In this document: positions 4,343 through 8,545 of the stretch, in pieces
Layout of the letters: each line of letters starts with the position of its first letter
Numbering within the stretch: position 1 is the stretch's first letter
Translations under genes and position numbers: made by a program
Assembly: GCA_030699515.1 (NCBI GenBank)
Contig: JAUYME010000038.1
Span: forward strand, 1 to 8,545
From: a bacterium
GTDB lineage: Bacteria > Patescibacteriota > Minisyncoccia > UBA6257 > 1-14-0-10-44-23
Reading direction: 5' to 3'
Length of the DNA stretch: 8,545 nucleotides
The notes under the pieces: model-generated
What the model saw: only the letters and a program-made list of their open reading frames with translations
What the model was told of the DNA's origin: nothing
Databases searched by the model: none

Positions 4343-5629
4343 ATGCCAACAACCGAAAAAAACGCATCTGTGCTCACAAATCTTGTAAAAGATGGCGCAG
4401 ATATAATTAAAGAAATTAAAGAAGGCGACTTTGTAGACGCTACATTAATAAGCAAAGGCCAAAGAGTCGCATATTTTAACCTTGGTAAATTCGGCACCGG
4501 CCGAGTTTATGGAATAGAATTTTCAAATTCTTCAGAAATACTTAAGAGTCTTGAAATCGGAGAGCGAACCAGCGTAAAAGTTTTAGATCAAGAAGACGAA
4601 GATGGCTATGTAGACCTATCTCTCGCAGAAGCTGGCAAGCAAAAGCTTTGGGTTCAGGTAAACGAAGTTAAAGATGAAGACAAGCCAATTACCGTAACCA
4701 TTACCGGAGCAAATTCCGGCGGACTTATGACAGAAGTGGAGGGCGTAAAAGCCTTTTTGCCTGCTAGTCAGCTAGCCAACGACCACTACCCAAGAGTAGA
4801 AGACGGCAACAAAGAAAAAATCCTTGAAGAACTAAAAGGCCTTATTGGCAAAAAGCTTCAGGTAAAAATCATCAATTCAAACCAAAGCTCAAACAAACTT
4901 ATCGTTTCCGAGCGTGAAGTAGCCGGCGAAAGCATCAAAGAGCTTCTTGGCGGATACAAGGAAGGTTCAATTGTTGAAGGAGAAATATCTGGAGTTGCCG
5001 ATTTTGGAGCCTTCATCAAATTTAAAGACCAGCCGGAAATAGAAGGCTTAATTCACATTAGCGAAATTGACCACCGCCTTATTGAAGATCCAAAAGAAGT
5101 GCTAAAAGTAGGCGACAAAGTAAAGGCTCAAATTGTAGAAATTAAAAACGGCCGAGTATCGCTAAGCCTCAAAGCTCTTAAAGAAAACCCATGGGAAAAA
5201 ATTGGCGAAAAATACGAAGCCGGCCAAGAAATTAAAGGAAGGGTATCCCGCTTTAATCCGTTTGGAGCTTTCATCGGCCTAGATGAAGATATTCAGGGCC
5301 TTATCCACGTTTCCGAGTTTGGCGGCGTAGAAGAAATGAAGGCTAAGCTCGAGCTAGGCAAAGAATATACCTTTGTAATTGACTCTATTAAGCCTGAAGA
5401 AAAGCGAATTATCTTGAAGCTTAAAGGAAGTAAAAGAGAGGGTGAAGGAAGTAGGGAGCAGGATGTAGAAAAAACAAAAGAAAAATCTGAAGAAAAGAAA
5501 GTAGTGGACGAAATAGACGAAGTAAGCGAAGGAAACGAAGAAGAAAAGGGCGACCCCGAACAAAGCAACGATTCTAACGAATCAGCTTCGGACGGGGCAG
5601 GAGAAGATATTGACAAATCTGAAGAATAA
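4343..5629 (+). CDS. rpsA: Ribosomal protein S1 with four S1 domains
   Basis: The 428-residue protein contains four S1 RNA-binding domains: about residues 26-94 and 113-192 (both divergent), 207-278 (VADFGAFIKF, GLIHISEI) and 292-362 (RFNPFGAFIGL, GLIHVSEF). Domains 3 and 4 carry the canonical FGAF and GLIHxSE motifs. A highly charged, Glu/Ser-rich tail (about 363-428) looks disordered. The layout matches short bacterial S1 proteins (four domains rather than six as in E. coli), which bind mRNA on the 30S subunit. A stand-alone S1-domain regulator is the alternative. No SD is present. rpsO follows 37 bp downstream on the same strand and may be co-transcribed. Part of the tail (residues 362-376) is encoded by a heptamer-repeat array. 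Confidence 0.85.
   Translation: MPTTEKNASVLTNLVKDGADIIKEIKEGDFVDATLISKGQRVAYFNLGKFGTGRVYGIEFSNSSEILKSLEIGERTSVKVLDQEDEDGYVDLSLAEAGKQKLWVQVNEVKDEDKPITVTITGANSGGLMTEVEGVKAFLPASQLANDHYPRVEDGNKEKILEELKGLIGKKLQVKIINSNQSSNKLIVSEREVAGESIKELLGGYKEGSIVEGEISGVADFGAFIKFKDQPEIEGLIHISEIDHRLIEDPKEVLKVGDKVKAQIVEIKNGRVSLSLKALKENPWEKIGEKYEAGQEIKGRVSRFNPFGAFIGLDEDIQGLIHVSEFGGVEEMKAKLELGKEYTFVIDSIKPEEKRIILKLKGSKREGEGSREQDVEKTKEKSEEKKVVDEIDEVSEGNEEEKGDPEQSNDSNESASDGAGEDIDKSEE
5427..5468 (-). repeat. Heptamer array inside the S1 coding tail, opposite orientation
   Basis: Read on the minus strand, six consecutive 7-mers are CTACATC, CTGCTCC, CTACTTC, CTTCACC, CTCTCTT and TTACTTC. The first is identical to the first unit of array D. 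The array is degenerate, spans exactly 42 bp (14 codons) and so keeps the S1 reading frame. It lies just after the fourth S1 domain, encoding the start of the low-complexity tail. Confidence 0.55.
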
Positions 5630-5666
5630 AGGTATTATTACCCACGTTATTAATGATAAATAGCTA

Positions 5667-5933
5667 ATGTTAAGTACACAAAAGAAAAGGCGAGCAATTA
5701 ACGAGCATAAGCAGAGCGATAAAGATACCGGCTCTGTTCCTGTTCAGGTTGCAATTTTAACAAAAAGAATAGACGAGCTAACCGGGCACTTGAAAAAGAA
5801 CCCGAAAGACAACCACAGCCGAAGAGGACTTTTAATGATGGTTGGAAAGCGAAGACGCTTGCTCGCATATTTTGAAAAAAACAATGCCAAGGGCTACAAA
5901 GCTCTTGTGAAAAAATTGGGGCTTAAGAAATAA
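5667..5933 (+). CDS. rpsO: Ribosomal protein S15
   Basis: The 88-residue protein has normal S15 length. It binds 16S rRNA early in assembly of the 30S platform. Conserved positions are all visible: DTGS at 20-23, VQVAILTKRI (27-35), LTGHLK with His41, and NHSRRGLLMMVGKRRRLL (49-66) including His50-Ser51-Arg52-Arg53, ending KLGLKK. It lies 37 bp behind the S1 gene; the gap contains TATTAT at about 5633-5638 that could serve as a promoter element, but no SD. An intrinsic terminator begins within its stop codon. Many bacteria place rpsO directly before pnp; here a NYN-domain gene lies between them. Confidence 0.97.
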   Translation: MLSTQKKRRAINEHKQSDKDTGSVPVQVAILTKRIDELTGHLKKNPKDNHSRRGLLMMVGKRRRLLAYFEKNNAKGYKALVKKLGLKK

Positions 5934-5968
5934 AAACAATAGTAGGTTTTTCCTAGACTATTGTTTTT
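5932..5968 (+). terminator. Intrinsic terminator overlapping the rpsO stop
   Basis: AAAAACAATAGT (5932-5943) pairs perfectly with ACTATTGTTTTT (5957-5968). Inside, AGG (5944-5946) pairs with CCT (5952-5954) around five T residues, leaving a 2-nt bulge. The run of T at 5964-5968 and the run of A at 5932-5936 make it potentially bidirectional. It should uncouple rpsO from downstream genes at least partly. Confidence 0.8.
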
Positions 5969-5969
5969 A

Positions 5970-6135
5970 CCCCGTGAGATGTGAAAGACTTTCACTATCT
6001 CTCTGGGGTAGCCAGAAAAATTTTAAAAACAATAACAATAAAGAAATTGAATACCCAAAAGAGATAGCCCTTCGGGCATCTCATAGGGTGCTCAATTTTC
6101 TAGTGAAATTTATAAATAAATTTCAAGAAAATTGG
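5970..6135 (+). promoter_or_regulatory. Highly structured leader of the NYN gene
   Basis: Hairpin 1 (5970-6008): CCCC/GGGG, GAGAT/ATCTC and GTGAAA/TTTCAC stacked around GAC. Hairpin 2 (6061-6082): GAGAT/ATCTC and GCCC/GGGC around TTC. Hairpin 3 (6092-6135): CAATTTTCT (6093-6101) pairs with AGAAAATTG (6126-6134), and inside it GAAATTTA (6105-6112) pairs with TAAATTTC (6117-6124); it ends one base before the ATG at 6137. Competing pairings exist: GAGATG (5976-5981) with CATCTC (6077-6082), and GGGTA (6006-6010) with TACCC (6052-6056). No known riboswitch was recognised. The transcript's 5' end is unknown. Confidence 0.5.
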
Positions 6136-6136
6136 C

Positions 6137-6757
6137 ATGATTACATACGAAGGAAAGAGAGTAGGGATTTTCATAGATATTCAAAATTTATATCACAGTG
6201 CAAAAAACCTTTTTGACTCTCGTGTTAACTACAACGAATTAATTAAAGTGCTTGTTGCCGACAACAAGCTTATTCGCGCACTCGCATATGTGGTGCAAAG
6301 CGAAACAATTCTTCCAACAGAAAATGGAATGCTGGAAACCACCACCGGTAAAAGCGAGTCCAGTTTCTTTGATGCTCTAAAAAAAGCCGGAATTGAACTA
6401 AGAATGAAGGATATCCAAGTTTACCCGGGCGGAGCCAAAAAGGCCGATTGGGATGTGGGCATGGCAATTGATGCAGTTAGAATTTCCGATGGCCTGGATG
6501 TTGTCGTCCTTTTAACCGGAGACGGAGACTTTATTCCTCTTGTTAATTATCTGCAGTGGGGCAAAGGCAAAAAGGTGATTGTTGCCGCATTTTCTCAAAG
6601 CACTAATGGTAAGCTCAAAGAGGTTTGCGACAAGTTTATTGGCATAGAAAACATTCCAAAGGTCTTAAGTAAAATTCAACACAAAAGTCAAAAGGGTGCG
6701 GTAAAAAGACGCCCAAACCAAACAAAAAAACCAGGCGGTAAAAAAGATAATTTATAA
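6137..6757 (+). CDS. NYN-domain protein (LabA-like), putative endoribonuclease
   Basis: The 206-residue protein carries a PIN-like NYN domain over about residues 6-172. Acidic-site motifs are GIFIDIQNLYHS (Asp14, Asn17), KKADWDVGMAIDAV (Asp106, Asp112) and VVLLTGDGDFIPLV (Asp129, Asp131). These residues bind metal in the LabA/DUF88 group, whose members are known or predicted RNases. The last 25 residues are Lys/Arg-rich (KRRPNQTKKPGGKK) and could bind RNA. No SD is present; the ATG directly follows a long hairpin. The gene lies between rpsO and pnp on the same strand, which suggests a role in mRNA or rRNA turnover alongside PNPase. The exact substrate is unknown. Confidence 0.85.
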   Translation: MITYEGKRVGIFIDIQNLYHSAKNLFDSRVNYNELIKVLVADNKLIRALAYVVQSETILPTENGMLETTTGKSESSFFDALKKAGIELRMKDIQVYPGGAKKADWDVGMAIDAVRISDGLDVVVLLTGDGDFIPLVNYLQWGKGKKVIVAAFSQSTNGKLKEVCDKFIGIENIPKVLSKIQHKSQKGAVKRRPNQTKKPGGKKDNL

Positions 6758-6791
6758 ATAACGCGCAAAAGTGTAGTAATTCTGTTCATTG

Positions 6792-6810
6792 CTGGCCATT
6801 AAATGGCTAG
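6792..6810. repeat. Short near-palindrome in the NYN-pnp gap
   Basis: GCCAT (6795-6799) pairs with ATGGC (6803-6807) around TAA, with CT/AG beyond a mismatch. There is no T-run after it on the plus strand, so a terminator role is unsupported. Confidence 0.3.
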
Positions 6811-6850
6811 TAAAGAAGAGGGTTTCTGCACTAAGCGTAAGGTCGCTTCT

Positions 6851-6910
6851 GCGTGTAGATCCGCGGACGCCGAAAAAATTTCGGCGCCAAGATCCGCGTG
6901 TAGATCCGCG
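6851..6910 (+). repeat. Direct repeats flanking a hairpin in the pnp leader
   Basis: GCGTGTAGATCCGCG occurs at 6851-6865 and again at 6896-6910, 45 bp apart; the core GATCCGCG occurs a third time at 6891-6898. Between them CGCCGAAA (6868-6875) pairs with TTTCGGCG (6879-6886) around AAA, and GCGGA (6863-6867) pairs with TCCGC (6893-6897). The element ends 19 bp before the pnp ATG. It may be a dispersed repeat, a protein-binding site or a leader structure for pnp control. Confidence 0.6.
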
Positions 6911-6929
6911 ATTTACATAACAAACAACT

Positions 6930-8545
6930 ATGTTAGATAAGAAAGTATTTGAAATGGATTATGCTGGTAAAAAGCTAAGCTTTGAAACCAGCGAACTGGG
7001 CCTGCAAGCAAATTCCGCGGTAATTGGCCGTTACGGAGACAGTGCAATTTTAGTCACTGTAGTAATGAGTGAAAAGGATGTGGAAATGCCCTATTTTCCA
7101 CTTAGAATTGAGTACCAAGAGAGATTTCATGCCATTGGTAGAATCTTAGGTGCTCGTTTCATTAGAAGGGAGGGACGTCCAAGCGACGAAAGTGTGCTAG
7201 CCGGAAGATTAATAGATAGAACAATTCGCCCACTCTTTAACCAAGATATGAGGCGCGAAATTCAGCTGGTCATTACGCCAATGTCTTTTGACACAGAACA
7301 AAGTCAAGATTTCCTTGCTCTACTAACAAGCTCCGTTGCCCTATCAATTTCATCTGTTCCATGGAACGGGCCAGTGGCCGGTGTTCGCCTTGTTCGCGAA
7401 AACGGCGACCTTGGAGTAAACCCAGGCAAAGCCGCTTTATCTAAAAACATAGATACTCCGTTTCCAAAGAAAGAGTTTAGCTTTGATGCCTTTGTAGCCG
7501 GAACCAAAGATAGAATCAATATGATCGAGCTAGAAGGAATAGATGGCAAAGAAGACGAAATTGCTGCCGCCTTTGAAATGGCACAAAAAGAAATTGCCTC
7601 TCTTGTAGAGTTTCAGGAAAAAATTATAAAAGAAATTGGTAAAGAAAAGGCTCAAGTGGAAGTTCAAACCCTTACCGACGAAAACAAAAAGACCATAGAA
7701 GAAGCTGTAAAAGGAAAGATTGATGAGGCAATCTATACAAAAGACAAAGCAGTGCAGCATAAAAACATCAAAGCCTTGGAAGAAGAATTAAAAGACTTAC
7801 TCACCGCAACAGAGGTTGATGCAGGCCAAATTGCCCTTGCCAATGCTTACATAGACAAGCTAATAGACCAGCGAATGCACGAGCGCATTCTAAATGAAGA
7901 CTTGCGTGTAGACAGCCGAAAAATGGATGAAGTGCGCGAGCTAAACAGCGAAGTTGGCATGTTTGCCAGAACCCACGGAAGCGCCTACTTTTCTCGAGGC
8001 CAAACTCAAGCCCTCGCCGTTACCACCATTGGCCCTCCGGGCCAAGATCAGATTTTGGAAAACACCTTTATCGTTGGTAAGAGTCGCTTTATGCTTCACT
8101 ACAACTTCCCTCCATATTCTGTTGGGGAAACAGGAATGTTTAGAGGCGCAGGCAGGCGAGAAATAGGCCACGGAATGCTGGCCAAAAAAGCCTTGCAAAA
8201 CATGCTTCCAGACTTGGAAGAATTCCCATACGCAGTGCGTGTAGTATCAGAAATTCTAAGCTCAAACGGAAGCTCCTCTATGGCAACAGTTTGCGCAAGC
8301 ACAATGTCACTTCTTGACGCCGGTGTTCCGCTAAAAAAGCCGGTAGCCGGAATTGCTATGGGCTTAATCACCAGCGACGATGCTAAAAACTACAAAATCC
8401 TTACCGACATTCAAGGCCCCGAAGACCACTTTGGCGATGCAGACTTTAAAGTAGCCGGTACACAAGACGGAGTAACTGCAATGCAAATGGATGTAAAAAT
8501 AGACGGCCTTACCCTTCCAATGCTAAAAGACGCAATGGAGGCTAG
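6930..8545 (+). CDS. pnp: Polynucleotide phosphorylase, N-terminal 538 residues (runs off right edge)
   Basis: An open frame from the ATG at 6930 (protein starts MLDKKVFEMDYAGKKLSFET) continues past the window end. PNPase degrades RNA 3' to 5' by phosphorolysis. Two RNase PH domains are visible. The first carries FIRREGRPSDE (77-87) and RLIDRTIRPLF (93-103). An all-helical linker lies at about 225-320. The second carries RTHGSAYFSRGQTQAL (from 347), NFPPYSVGETGMF (from 392), SSNGSSSMATV with the phosphate-binding serines 448-450, and GPEDHFGDADFKVAG, in which Asp499, Asp505 and Lys507 match E. coli Asp486, Asp492 and Lys494. The catalytic core is therefore intact. The usual C-terminal KH and S1 domains would lie beyond the window. 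No SD precedes the ATG. Confidence 0.97.
   Translation, partial: MLDKKVFEMDYAGKKLSFETSELGLQANSAVIGRYGDSAILVTVVMSEKDVEMPYFPLRIEYQERFHAIGRILGARFIRREGRPSDESVLAGRLIDRTIRPLFNQDMRREIQLVITPMSFDTEQSQDFLALLTSSVALSISSVPWNGPVAGVRLVRENGDLGVNPGKAALSKNIDTPFPKKEFSFDAFVAGTKDRINMIELEGIDGKEDEIAAAFEMAQKEIASLVEFQEKIIKEIGKEKAQVEVQTLTDENKKTIEEAVKGKIDEAIYTKDKAVQHKNIKALEEELKDLLTATEVDAGQIALANAYIDKLIDQRMHERILNEDLRVDSRKMDEVRELNSEVGMFARTHGSAYFSRGQTQALAVTTIGPPGQDQILENTFIVGKSRFMLHYNFPPYSVGETGMFRGAGRREIGHGMLAKKALQNMLPDLEEFPYAVRVVSEILSSNGSSSMATVCASTMSLLDAGVPLKKPVAGIAMGLITSDDAKNYKILTDIQGPEDHFGDADFKVAGTQDGVTAMQMDVKIDGLTLPMLKDAMEA

Noticed and set aside
5293..5616. Ser-rich minus-strand frames opposite the S1 tail
   Set aside because: They are the antisense of a Glu/Lys/Ser-rich tail, with low complexity and no start signal.
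5974..6216. 80-aa open frame starting in the NYN leader
   Set aside because: It covers the hairpins, overlaps the start of the NYN gene out of frame, and has no SD or recognisable protein features.
1..8545. UGA recoded as glycine or tryptophan, as in some CPR lineages
   Set aside because: None of the complete genes here ends in TGA, but their conserved Gly and Trp positions use standard codons and no in-frame TGA occurs within the conserved genes, so there is no evidence for recoding.

Overview
The window reads as a chromosomal stretch of a small-genome bacterium, most likely a member of the Patescibacteria/CPR (Parcubacteria-like). That placement is an inference. It rests on housekeeping genes packed closely and mostly lacking a Shine-Dalgarno (SD) sequence, AT-leaning codon choice, and intergenic gaps full of short palindromes and tandem repeats. 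No marker gene settles it.

Left part (1-1633) is a dTMP-synthesis neighbourhood: the start of dCTP deaminase (dcd, minus strand, running off the left edge), thymidylate synthase (thyA, plus) and dihydrofolate reductase (folA, minus). Dcd feeds dUMP formation, ThyA converts dUMP to dTMP and yields dihydrofolate, and FolA regenerates tetrahydrofolate. thyA and folA meet tail to tail with no base between their stop codons.

Middle part (1640-4342) alternates GC-rich inserts with housekeeping genes. Insert 1 carries two tiny two-helix membrane proteins, each behind a textbook SD. After a palindrome-rich gap comes a class I fructose-bisphosphate aldolase. Insert 2 carries a small helix-turn-helix protein, also with a strong SD. 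Two terminators in this part, one after the aldolase and one after the HTH gene, share the same flanks around unrelated stems. The gaps hold tandem 7-bp repeats built on a YTA triplet (mostly CTA) followed by four variable bases. Two near-identical copies of this array sit directly upstream of the aldolase and S1 start codons.

Right part (4343-8545) is an RNA-metabolism block, all on the plus strand: a four-domain ribosomal protein S1, ribosomal protein S15 (rpsO), a NYN-domain putative ribonuclease, and polynucleotide phosphorylase (pnp, running off the right edge). The rpsO-pnp pairing is classical; the NYN gene lies between them. Its leader contains several strong and partly competing RNA hairpins, the last of which ends at the start codon.

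Most noteworthy are the heptamer-repeat family (including one copy inside the S1 coding tail in the opposite orientation), the contrast between SD-led GC-rich small genes and SD-less housekeeping genes, the shared terminator frame, and the structured leader of the NYN gene. No tRNA, rRNA, CRISPR array or transposase was seen.
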